DNA from: Solemya velum gill symbiont
Lineage (GTDB): Bacteria > Pseudomonadota > Gammaproteobacteria > Chromatiales > Chromatiaceae
Length of the DNA stretch: 64,000 nt
Assembly: GCF_000787395.1 (NCBI RefSeq)
Contig: NZ_JRAA01000003.1
Span: forward strand, 463,270-527,269
Direction: 5' to 3'
Both the position numbers and the translations under genes were made by a program. A model generated the notes under the pieces. It had not been told where the DNA came from. It made no database searches and worked only from the letters and a program-made list of their open reading frames with translations. Shown here piece by piece: positions 9,815 through 17,026 of the stretch; within the stretch, counting starts at the first letter, position 1; the number at the start of each line of letters is the position of its first letter.

Positions 9815-9837
9815 TTATGTACGGATTGATGTACGGG
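9815..9837 (+). other. candidate integrase arm-type sites, left end
   Basis: ATGTACGGATTGATGTACGGG contains two TGTACGG units about 60 bases from attL. The same doubled motif, plus a third unit, occurs near the right end at 22023-22055, next to the integrase start. Repeats at both ends of an element are the expected pattern of integrase arm-binding sites. Confidence 0.55.
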
Positions 9838-10055
9838 TCCGATCTGGATATCCGTCAAACTACACCTGGAAATCCATAAGAAACGCTGAATCCTGCAGGA
9901 AAGAAAATCTTCCCTACCTCTTAAACAGATCAACAATAGAGGCCATACAGCCAAGAGTGCTTTGGGGTGTGACTCAGTCATCACCACAGAGGGCCAATGG
10001 CGACTCATTTCCACTGCTACCAGAACCCCCTGTACTAAACAAGCCCCTCTCAGGG

Positions 10056-10511
10056 GGGGTACATGACATACTATTGATGGGTAGCAACAACAGCCAGATT
10101 GCGACACTGGTAGAGCGCCATACTCGGTATGTCATGCTGGTGAAGACCAACAGCAAGGAGACCGAGACCGTCATCAATGCACTGATCAAGCATGCACACA
10201 AGTTACCGAGGGAACTCTACAAGTCGCTGACATGGGATCGTGGCAAGGAGATGGCTGATCATAAACGCTTTACGCTGGCCACAAACATCAAGGTCTACTT
10301 CTGTGATCCTCACAATCCCTGGCAACGCGGATCGAATGAAAATACCAATGGACTACTGAGACAATACTTCCCGAAAGGGATGGACCTGTCGGATGTGTCA
10401 CAGGCTAAACTGAATGCTGTGGCAAGACGACTGAATGAACGACCAAGGAAGACGCTGGACTTTGAAACACCGGCCGAGCGATTTGCACAATGTGTTGCAT
10501 CGACCGGTTGA
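10056..10511 (+). pseudogene. IS30-family transposase, 5'-truncated remnant
   Basis: Recognisable transposase begins near SNNSQIATLVERHTRYVML and continues through WDRGKEMADHKRF, DPHNPWQRGSNENTNGLL and RQYFPKG, the DDE region of IS30 transposases, to a normal C-terminus. The N-terminal helix-turn-helix and first catalytic Asp region are missing. It is clearly divergent from the intact IS30 copies at 11.2 and 39.3 kb, so it is an older, unrelated insertion. Confidence 0.8.
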
Positions 10512-10560
10512 AATCGCAGCCCAAAGCAGTCATTTACATGGCTACCCTTAGTTGAAAGTT

Positions 10561-10578
10561 AATTGATAATTATCAATT
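10561..10578. promoter_or_regulatory. perfect 18-bp AT-rich palindrome
   Basis: AATTGATAATTATCAATT equals its own reverse complement. A partial copy (ATATCAATTAGGG) follows within 40 bases. It could be an operator. No gene next to it identifies a target. Confidence 0.35.
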
Positions 10579-10779
10579 AGCATTCCCTGATTTATAACCA
10601 ATATCAATTAGGGTGTTCTAATTTTTATTTGTGAGTCTACTAACAACCCGAAGCTGATATCGAAACTTAATTGGCGACTGACTCTTTCTTGGTAACAACG
10701 GATGTTGGAAGTTGCAAAATGCGGGAGCGATGACTTCCTGTTTCGTGGCAAAAGCTGCCCGTCACACCACAGGTTTTAT

Positions 10780-11052
10780 TTATTTAGCCAGAATTGAAAA
10801 TAACTGCTTCGGGTCGAATAATTTGGCCACGTAATCATCCATGCTGGCAAAAAAACTTTTTCCTTGTCACCTTTCAGGGCATTGTCTGTCAGTCCGATTG
10901 CAGACAGGTCTTTGGATTGTTCCTGCTGGCGAATGTGGCGTGCCACCTCGGTCCCGTCCATCACGGGCATCTGACGATCAATTAACAACACATCAAAAAC
11001 ATTCGCGCCAAGCAAGTCAGGTGCTTTCTTACCATTGGATGCAACTACAACT
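10780..11052 (-). pseudogene. response-regulator receiver domain fragment, frameshifted
   Basis: Reading leftward gives VVVASNGKKAPDLLGANVFD, then VLLIDRQMPVMDG (phospho-acceptor Asp) and ALKGDKEK. The frame then changes within an A/T homopolymer near 10850 and continues as MDDYVAKLFDPKQLFSILAK to a stop at 10780. The N-terminal acidic pocket of the receiver is absent. It resembles the terminal receiver of a hybrid kinase. It is a relic whether or not the frameshift is a sequencing error. Confidence 0.7.
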
Positions 11053-11169
11053 TAGAAGCTATGCACTATCAGATCACACCCTGTCTCGACTCTGAAAGAA
11101 TGACATTATAATCAATGCTTTACTGTTCATTATTTTGCACCAAAAAAGTACAGACCGCACTAATTTGTA

Positions 11170-12240
11170 TCGCGGATTCAACTCACTAGTGCAACGGATG
11201 GGTTAATCCCGAAAAATACTTGATTGGGCGTTTTAATGCCAAGACATTTTCGGGGACGATTGTTCAGTTTATTCATCACCTGGTTGATTTCCGCCTGAGT
11301 GATGGTTGTAAAGTCCCGATGCTTTGGGAAGTATTGGCGAATGAGTCCATTGGTGTTCTCATTCAAGCCACGTTCCCAGGAGGCATAGGGATGGGCAAAG
11401 AAGAACCTGGCACTGAGGCCTTTAGCGATGGTCTCGTGACCGGCGAATTCCTTACCATTATCTGAGGTCAGCGTGTGAACGCGGCCGGCGATGGGTTTGA
11501 GCAGTTTGAGGATAGCGCTGGTGACGTTGCTGGCGGTTTTTCTCTCCACCTTATGGATGAGCGTCAATCGGGATTTACGCTCGGTGATTGAAACGATGGC
11601 CTGTTTGTGGCCTTTTCCGATAATGGTATCAAGTTCCCAATCACCGAAGCGTGAACGCTCATCAACCACGGCAGGACGTTCATCGATGCTGACTCGGTTA
11701 ATCAGTTGCCCTCGGCGGCTATAGCTGCCATAGCGCTTTCGACGCTGCTTCTGGCAACGCAGGTGGCGGTATAGGTTACCGCCCATGGATTTGTTCTGGA
11801 GAACGTACTGGTAAATCCACTCATGAGAGATTTGAATGTCAGCCTCATTGCACAGCCACAGGCTGATTTGTTCCGGACTCCAGTCCTCGCGCAACAGATG
11901 CTCGACTCGCTCCCAGTGGGTAGTGGCAATACGGGGCTGGCTCTTGCTCTGACGGCGCTCTACAGACAGCCGATGGGCCTGTTTGGGGCGATAGCCGCGC
12001 AAGCCACGGTTACGCCTCAGTTCGCGGCTGACAGTGGATTTGTGGCGCCCAAGTATCTTGGCTATCTCTGTTTGATTGTGACCTGCTTTCATCAGTGCCT
12101 GAATCTGGTATCGTTCTTCCTGGGTAAGCTGCGTGTACATGGTGCTCCTCTAACTTTGGTCGGTGAGAGAAGCTACCTATGCTACCGCAGCTTGCCCTCT
12201 AACCAACTCTGTTGAGTTGCACTTGGAAATTGAATTCACG
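11170..12240 (-). mobile_element. IS30-family insertion sequence, copy A (1071 bp)
   Basis: The ends were set by comparison with the second copy at 39256-40326, which has the same 1071-bp length and continuous identity in opposite orientation. The terminal inverted repeats are imperfect: GGATTCAACTCACTAGTGCA at one end and GAATTCAATTTCCAAGTGCA at the other. The single transposase gene lies inside. Identity of the two copies implies recent transposition. Confidence 0.9.
11178..12140 (-). CDS. IS30-family transposase
   Basis: The 320-residue product has an N-terminal HTH (LTQEERYQIQALMKAGHNQTEIAKILGRHKSTVSRELRRN), then the DDE domain with GDWELDTIIGK, LTSDNGKEFAGHE and YASWERGLNENTNGLIRQYFPK. 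It is complete and should be active. The protein is identical to that of the copy at 39356. Confidence 0.96.
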   Translation of the reverse strand: MYTQLTQEERYQIQALMKAGHNQTEIAKILGRHKSTVSRELRRNRGLRGYRPKQAHRLSVERRQSKSQPRIATTHWERVEHLLREDWSPEQISLWLCNEADIQISHEWIYQYVLQNKSMGGNLYRHLRCQKQRRKRYGSYSRRGQLINRVSIDERPAVVDERSRFGDWELDTIIGKGHKQAIVSITERKSRLTLIHKVERKTASNVTSAILKLLKPIAGRVHTLTSDNGKEFAGHETIAKGLSARFFFAHPYASWERGLNENTNGLIRQYFPKHRDFTTITQAEINQVMNKLNNRPRKCLGIKTPNQVFFGINPSVALVS

Positions 12241-12377
12241 TATCATTATTGTTGTGTAATTTACAGTGTGATATTTTTTTTAAAAAAACAATTGCTTATC
12301 TTATCAATAGAGACTATATTTTCATGAATTAATGGCTTTGACTTCGAAAAACTAAACACGAATCAAGGGGATTCTAA

Positions 12378-13307
12378 ATGAAAAAATCTATAATCGCTGC
12401 TGCATTGGCGGCTACTGTTGCGGCTCCTGCTGCTAATGCAAATGTCGTATTTTATGGCACCGTCAACGTTTCTATTGACTATTTTACTGACAACGATGAT
12501 GACCAACGTTTCTGGTCGGTAAAAAGCAATGACTCGACCATTGGTTTCAAAGGCACCGAGGACCTCGGCAACGGACTGAGCCTGATCTGGAATGCTCAAA
12601 CCTATTATGATTTTGCCGATGGTGATGCCTGGGGTGGTGGCTTTGGCAGCTATATTGGTTTGGCTGGAGACTGGGGTACTTTCATGTACGGCGTTCTGGA
12701 CACTCCAGTAATGATGTCCACGGCAGCACTTGATCTTTTTGCCGATACTGTTGCAGACTACAATATGTCACCCGACGCAATTCAGGATGTAACCGCAGCT
12801 AACGCGATTGCCTATGTTTCTCCGAACATGAATGGACTGACTGTCGCTGCTGCCATCGTTCCGGGTGAGGATGGTGCGGCTCCAAACGGTATCTCTGGCA
12901 CAGGTCTTGCCGATGCTTACTCAGTTGCTGCAATGTACAGCAACAATGGCCTCTATCTATCTGCAGGTGGTTATGAAGACTTGGGCGACGATCATGACAA
13001 GTGGCGTGTTGGCGCTGGCTACACAATCAACGCAGTGACACTTAATGCAGTTTATGAAGATGATAATGATAATGGAAAAACTTGGCAGATTTCTGGCGCA
13101 TATGACTTTGGCAACAACACTGCAAAAGCAATGTACATGAGTGAAGATAGTGGCGACGATAAGGCATGGGCAATTGGCTTAGACCACGCACTTAGCAAGC
13201 GCACAAAAGCATATGCTGTCTATGTAAATGGGGAAGATCAAGTCTCCGTACATGGATATGGCGATGATGCCGCCGCGTTCTCCATGGGCATGATCCATAA
13301 CTTCTAA
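12378..13307 (+). CDS. outer-membrane porin
   Basis: The 309-residue product has a signal peptide (MKKSIIAAALAATVAAPAANA) and then the start of a 16-strand general porin, VVFYGTVNVSIDYF, with SNDSTIGFKGTEDLGNGLSLIWNAQ, as in Gram-negative porin_4 proteins. It ends FSMGMIHNF with the terminal aromatic residue needed for outer-membrane insertion. A strong terminator follows. It lies inside the tRNA-Ser element beside an IS and may be cargo. An AGGGG ribosome site precedes the ATG. Confidence 0.9.
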   Translation: MKKSIIAAALAATVAAPAANANVVFYGTVNVSIDYFTDNDDDQRFWSVKSNDSTIGFKGTEDLGNGLSLIWNAQTYYDFADGDAWGGGFGSYIGLAGDWGTFMYGVLDTPVMMSTAALDLFADTVADYNMSPDAIQDVTAANAIAYVSPNMNGLTVAAAIVPGEDGAAPNGISGTGLADAYSVAAMYSNNGLYLSAGGYEDLGDDHDKWRVGAGYTINAVTLNAVYEDDNDNGKTWQISGAYDFGNNTAKAMYMSEDSGDDKAWAIGLDHALSKRTKAYAVYVNGEDQVSVHGYGDDAAAFSMGMIHNF

Positions 13308-13332
13308 TCCATCACAACGATTGATACTCAGG

Positions 13333-13356
13333 GGGGAGCTTCGGCTCCCCTTTTTT
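13333..13356 (+). terminator. porin terminator
   Basis: GGGGAGC-TTCG-GCTCCCC followed by six T, 25 bases after the porin stop: a textbook rho-independent terminator with a UUCG tetraloop. Confidence 0.92.
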
Positions 13357-13503
13357 CCTCTTGCAAACTGTAAGCATTTCCCTGTTCTTGCAGTGGATTG
13401 TTAATGTCCACTTCCAATAAAGAGCTAGTCACTATACCTGGGTGTGTATACATCACTGACCGCAATAGTCGAGGAGCAGTCATTCACAAACAGTAACCTG
13501 ATA

Positions 13504-13590
13504 GTCCGCTACTGGCCGGAAGCAGACCTTCAGGGCAGGAAATGCCCCAATAAGGCTGAACGACCGCTTCCGACCCGAAACGGTCATTCA
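13504..13590. repeat. dispersed palindromic repeat, copy 1
   Basis: GTCCGCTACTGGCCGGAAGC opens a hairpin-forming unit, followed by a second half with GACCGCTTCC and CGGTCATTCA. Related units occur at 15227, 15944, 28071, 29019 and 31377 in both orientations, always between genes. A reading frame crossing it is not a gene. Confidence 0.75.
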
Positions 13591-13721
13591 TTGTTTACTC
13601 GACTGTTTGAATTTCCGGCATCTTGTATGCACTGAATGCCTCGACATCTTCATCTGGTTTCCAGGCTTCCATAACCTGATCACACTCTATGACGTAAGTT
13701 ATGTAGCCCTTGCGTAATTCA

Positions 13722-14891
13722 TCACTCACAGGAGCCCACGACTACCCTGTCGTGTTTGTTCTCGACCACCTTGGAAAAAGCGTTTAGAACGGTATATTGC
13801 AATGCCTCTGATGCGGGCCCCAGCGATTTATTGATCATAATCAAGATAGCCAGTGGATAGTGCGGTGGTAGATGATGGCTTGCTGAAGGCACCGCCAGCC
13901 AATCTACATCCGCGCGCATGCCGTTACGTTCAAGAATCGCCTTCACTTCGGATGGTGACTGCCATTCACCATCGGTTTTGAACTTTGACACATTCCTGGT
14001 CACAAACACGGGGGCGTCGCCTTCCGTTGCACCCACCGCGGCTTCCCGCCCGCTGGAAGAAGACCGAGCCTTTCGCGCCATCTGATCGACATAGTGCGCA
14101 GGCAGCGAAGGGTCAAACACCTTGGCAATCGTCTCGCACGCGTGGTAGGTCAACACACTTCCGGAAGTATTTGCAAATGCCCGGTCCTTGTTGGCCCGCA
14201 ACTGAGGCAGGATCTGGAACAGTGTTGTAGTAAACAGGAGATGCGACAGCAAGAGTACCGCGTCTGCAGCGACCGGACCGATAAAAGGAAACTGGCTCAG
14301 AGACCAGCTTTTGACAAAGAAGGCATAGGAGATCGTGGTCACGCCCAGGGTAAAGAATTGCCGTATCCCCACATATCTCTGAATGGATTGCTCATTCAGA
14401 AGGTCTTTGACGAGAAAAGGCCTGAAACGGACGCCATGCATCTCCGGAGGATCTCCCTTGGCCATGAACCGGGCGGCCTGTCCTCCTTCCAGGTAGTAGA
14501 TCAACGCCAGACAGGTCGCATAGCCTCCAAGCTGCGCCAACGCCAAAAAGCCCAGGTCGTTTCTCCAGTTGTCATAAAACCCTGCCAGCAACAGTATTCC
14601 CGAGCAGAGCAACAACAGAAACATTGCCCCACCCAGGAGTGTGCGTAAGGCCGCCTTCGCCGACTTGAGCGTAATACGGTCAGAGGCCGGTTCTTCTAGC
14701 GTGTCCGTCTGGCCGGTGCTTGTTCCTTCAAACAGATCTCTAACATTGGCAAATAGGTTCAGCACGCAGGCTCGATCCCCATCTGACAGTGATTCCAGGA
14801 TCAACCGTTCATTCGGCTCCGGCAGATCGCCTCCGGAAAGCTTGGCTTCAAAAAAGCGAATAAAGTACTCGTTCGTCTCTCCCAGACGCAT
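13722..14891 (-). CDS. uncharacterised membrane protein
   Basis: About 389 residues from MRLGETNEYFIRFFEAK (a start 20 codons upstream is possible). Four hydrophobic segments are visible: LLGGAMFLLLLCSGILLLAG, LGGYATCLALIYYL, FFTLGVTTISYAFFV and AADAVLLLSHLLFTTTLF. The remaining half, from about residue 240, is soluble and ends with a compact domain containing VKAILERNGMRADVDWL and YPLAILIMINKSLG. I do not recognise a family. It lies alone inside the tRNA-Ser element between repeats, consistent with cargo. Confidence 0.65.
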   Translation of the reverse strand: MRLGETNEYFIRFFEAKLSGGDLPEPNERLILESLSDGDRACVLNLFANVRDLFEGTSTGQTDTLEEPASDRITLKSAKAALRTLLGGAMFLLLLCSGILLLAGFYDNWRNDLGFLALAQLGGYATCLALIYYLEGGQAARFMAKGDPPEMHGVRFRPFLVKDLLNEQSIQRYVGIRQFFTLGVTTISYAFFVKSWSLSQFPFIGPVAADAVLLLSHLLFTTTLFQILPQLRANKDRAFANTSGSVLTYHACETIAKVFDPSLPAHYVDQMARKARSSSSGREAAVGATEGDAPVFVTRNVSKFKTDGEWQSPSEVKAILERNGMRADVDWLAVPSASHHLPPHYPLAILIMINKSLGPASEALQYTVLNAFSKVVENKHDRVVVGSCE

Positions 14892-15326
14892 TTGGGTTTC
14901 CTTGTTAGGTAAATTATTACTGGTAAATGGCAAAGCCGCATTGCAAGCCACTGAACATGTTAGCCCTCCCGAATCCTCGCTGCCCTGTCAAGCCTAGCGG
15001 CATCCGTGGGATTGCGCACGGTGACATTGTAGCGGCGCGCAGCGACCGAGGATAGCCCTGCTTTATGGCCGACGGGCCTCCACCCTTTGCAATTCCCTTA
15101 TTCTTGGTGTCGAGACGAAGGATTCTATGCACCATTACTCTTTCATCAACACCGTACTTTGCATCAATCGTTCGCCTTTTACAGTGAAAGTACCACCATG
15201 TGGTCGGATAATTACGTTCATGAATTTCCGCTTCTGGCCGAAAGCAGACCTTCGGGACAGGAAATGTCCCAATCAGGCTGATTGACCGCTTCAGACCCAA
15301 GGCAGACAATACTAAATCCCAAACAA
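14892..15326. other. gene-free interval with a repeat
   Basis: It separates two leftward genes. The right part holds dispersed repeat copy 2 (15227-15309). A long leftward frame across it is composed of repeat sequence and has no recognisable features, so no gene is called. The left part should contain the promoter of the membrane-protein gene. Confidence 0.5.
15227..15309. repeat. dispersed palindromic repeat, copy 2
   Basis: TCCGCTTCTGGCCGAAAGCA followed by a CAGGAAATGTCCC-type spacer and a second half TGACCGCTTCAGACCC. It is the same two-part organisation as copy 1. Confidence 0.75.
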
Positions 15327-15800
15327 TCACTTTAGATTGTAGTGATTGCCAGGCAGGATTTGATTCCAAGTTCCGTATGCCGAACCATCCCCCCTGAAAA
15401 GATCATATGTTCCATCAATCTTTTTAATCACCTTTACACACTTCAACTTGCCCCTGTCTTTTTTTGAATCGCGGTAAGAAAAACAAAGATTCTGTTTGGT
15501 TACTTTCCAATCACCATGCGCAGGAAACGGAGCGCCTCCACTGGCGGCATAACCAACATCAACCATTTTTCTATCCGCACCGTAATAGGTTTTAAACTGA
15601 ACCCATACTTCCGGATATCCAACACTCTCAGCCTGCTTGATACGTGAACCAACAGCTGTATTATTATTGATAAGTTGTTTTATCTCTTTTCCAGATAACA
15701 ATGTATCAGCTAAGACGGCAGATACTGGTACTAACAATGCAACTGCCAGTATCAAAGCGGTAATCATTGGTAATCGTTGGATATTTCTTTCTGTACTCAT
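15327..15800 (-). CDS. secreted protein, DUF995-like
   Basis: 157 residues. An N-terminal hydrophobic segment (ITALILAVALLVPVSAVLA) gives a signal peptide cut near ALADT. The mature part starts LLSGKEIKQLINNNTAVG and has HGDWKVTKQNLCFSY, the sgxEixxLlxgnT ... W.v....lC..Y pattern of DUF995-type periplasmic proteins. Function is unknown. Confidence 0.65.
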   Translation of the reverse strand: MSTERNIQRLPMITALILAVALLVPVSAVLADTLLSGKEIKQLINNNTAVGSRIKQAESVGYPEVWVQFKTYYGADRKMVDVGYAASGGAPFPAHGDWKVTKQNLCFSYRDSKKDRGKLKCVKVIKKIDGTYDLFRGDGSAYGTWNQILPGNHYNLK

Positions 15801-15943
15801 GGCTCTTGCCCTCCATTAATACATGCAGAATTGAATCATCAAGTCTTTACATTGACATGACTCACTCTCTTAATAAAAGTGTAGTCAATAAAACGTCTTG
15901 CTTTACTGATAGTAATCAAATGAAAAGATATAGAACATATTGT

Positions 15944-15980
15944 GAATACCCGCTTCTGGCCGAAAGCAGTCACTCAGGAC
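15944..15980. repeat. dispersed palindromic repeat, copy 3 (half)
   Basis: GAATACCCGCTTCTGGCCGA followed by AAGCAGTCACTCAGG: a single half-unit that runs into the 3' end of the HGGxSTG gene, whose last codons overlap it. Confidence 0.65.
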
Positions 15981-16228
15981 AATTCATCTATATCCACCAG
16001 TAACTCGGCACTCTCACCCACAATCTGATCAACAAGTTTGCGAAAATAGATTGATTCCTTGGTGTAATAACCGTGCTTCACCCTCGGATTCTTAGCTCCT
16101 GTACTCTTCCCTCCGTGATAGCGACATCTTCCGTTAGGCATCGAGTAGTGACCACACTTCCCTCCTGAACGTGTTTTTGCACCACATCGAGGCATTTCCT
16201 CATGGGGAATACCCTTCCATTTGCCCAT
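15974..16228 (-). CDS. HGGxSTG-domain small protein
   Basis: 84 residues with MPRCGAKTRSGGKCGHYSMPNGRCRYHGG and KSTGAKN. The three Cys and the His of CGAKT...C...C-R-YHGG look like a small zinc-binding site. Proteins with this HGGxSTG motif are frequent in prophage-like islands and have no established function. It is the last gene of the element's leftward gene string; its ATG overlaps the stop of the preceding gene (TAATG). A relative lies at 28208. Confidence 0.8.
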   Translation of the reverse strand: MGKWKGIPHEEMPRCGAKTRSGGKCGHYSMPNGRCRYHGGKSTGAKNPRVKHGYYTKESIYFRKLVDQIVGESAELLVDIDELS

Positions 16229-16728
16229 TACCCCTCCCCCTTGTGGACATCACCGACAATCGCCTGACCACCATCCTCGACGTTGACGTGCTGTACCGTG
16301 ATCTTCTGCTTACCACCGTTACGGTAGCGCTGTAGCGCCTCCATCTGTGCAGTGAATGTTCTCATCAGTTTGGTTGTCCTGTTAATCCCTGAATTAACGC
16401 CATCCACTGTATTATCAGGCAACATTGCCCGGCTTGCGCACTCCATCGCCATGTTATGAACCGCAACCATTTGGCTTGCAAGCATACCCTCTAGCCCATC
16501 TTTGGGGTGTATCTCTGCCATGAGAGCAATTGCTGCATTGATGCGATCTTCATCCTTGTCGAATTGCGCATTAGCAGCCTGATTGAGCATGGTCATAGCG
16601 GCATCAGCGTTGGCTGTACCACAGACGAGTTTTACCTGATCATCGTTGTACTCCAGCTTGTGTTTATCATCGCCCATCGAAACTGTAGGGGGAGTAATCT
16701 TTGCCGTGTCGATATCTTTTTTGGTCAT
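16228..16728 (-). CDS. island-associated hypothetical protein
   Basis: 166 residues, acidic N-terminal half and a helical centre (NADAAMTMLNQAANAQF, DRINAAIALMAEIHPKDGLEGMLASQMVAVHNMAMECASRAM), ending with a glycine-rich HKGEG tail. No catalytic motif is seen. It is translationally coupled to the HGGxSTG gene, and the two recur as neighbours in small proteobacterial islands (recollection, not checked). Confidence 0.7.
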   Translation of the reverse strand: MTKKDIDTAKITPPTVSMGDDKHKLEYNDDQVKLVCGTANADAAMTMLNQAANAQFDKDEDRINAAIALMAEIHPKDGLEGMLASQMVAVHNMAMECASRAMLPDNTVDGVNSGINRTTKLMRTFTAQMEALQRYRNGGKQKITVQHVNVEDGGQAIVGDVHKGEG

Positions 16729-16739
16729 CGTTTTTACTC

Positions 16740-16802
16740 TTAAGGTTTACCAGTCGGGGAATTAGCCCTACCTAACGCTTTGAAAAACTCTGCGATTTTC
16801 AT
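16740..16802 (-). CDS. possible 20-residue small protein
   Basis: An ATG at 16802 preceded by AGGAGC at ideal spacing opens a frame MKIAEFFKALGRANSPTGKP ending 11 bases before the next gene. The good ribosome site and tight spacing favour translation, as a coupling leader or tiny protein. There is no homology evidence. Confidence 0.35.
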   Translation of the reverse strand: MKIAEFFKALGRANSPTGKP

Positions 16803-16844
16803 GGTCGTTGCTCCTGTTAAATTTAACCAATCTGTTGTTGGATC

Positions 16845-16995
16845 AATAAACGGTAAAAACGGTAAAACGGTGGGGGCGTCATATATGCCCAAAAGAGAAT
16901 AATAATAAATATATATAGTTTATACAGTTTTAACTCTCTATCCCTTGGTACTGCTAGGATTTATAAACGGTATTGACCACCGTTTATAAACCGTC
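16845..16995. other. candidate replication origin of the element (iterons)
   Basis: Three direct AAACGGT units at 16848-16854, 16857-16863 and 16865-16871 are followed by an AT-rich stretch (16900-16935). A perfect 12-bp inverted repeat TTTATAAACGGT (16960-16971)/ACCGTTTATAAA (16979-16990) carries the same core. It lies directly downstream of the primase/helicase-like gene. Iterons plus an AT-rich region beside a primase gene is how satellite origins are built. The role is inferred. Confidence 0.5.
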
Positions 16996-17026
16996 CATCC
17001 AGTTTATTAACAAAAAGATTGGCTAA

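Noticed and set aside
13444..13635. Rightward 63-residue frame
   Set aside because: It is made of dispersed repeat copy 1.
14917..15369. Leftward 150-residue frame
   Set aside because: Much of it is dispersed repeat sequence (copy 2), it overlaps the 3' end of the DUF995-like gene, and it has no recognisable domain.
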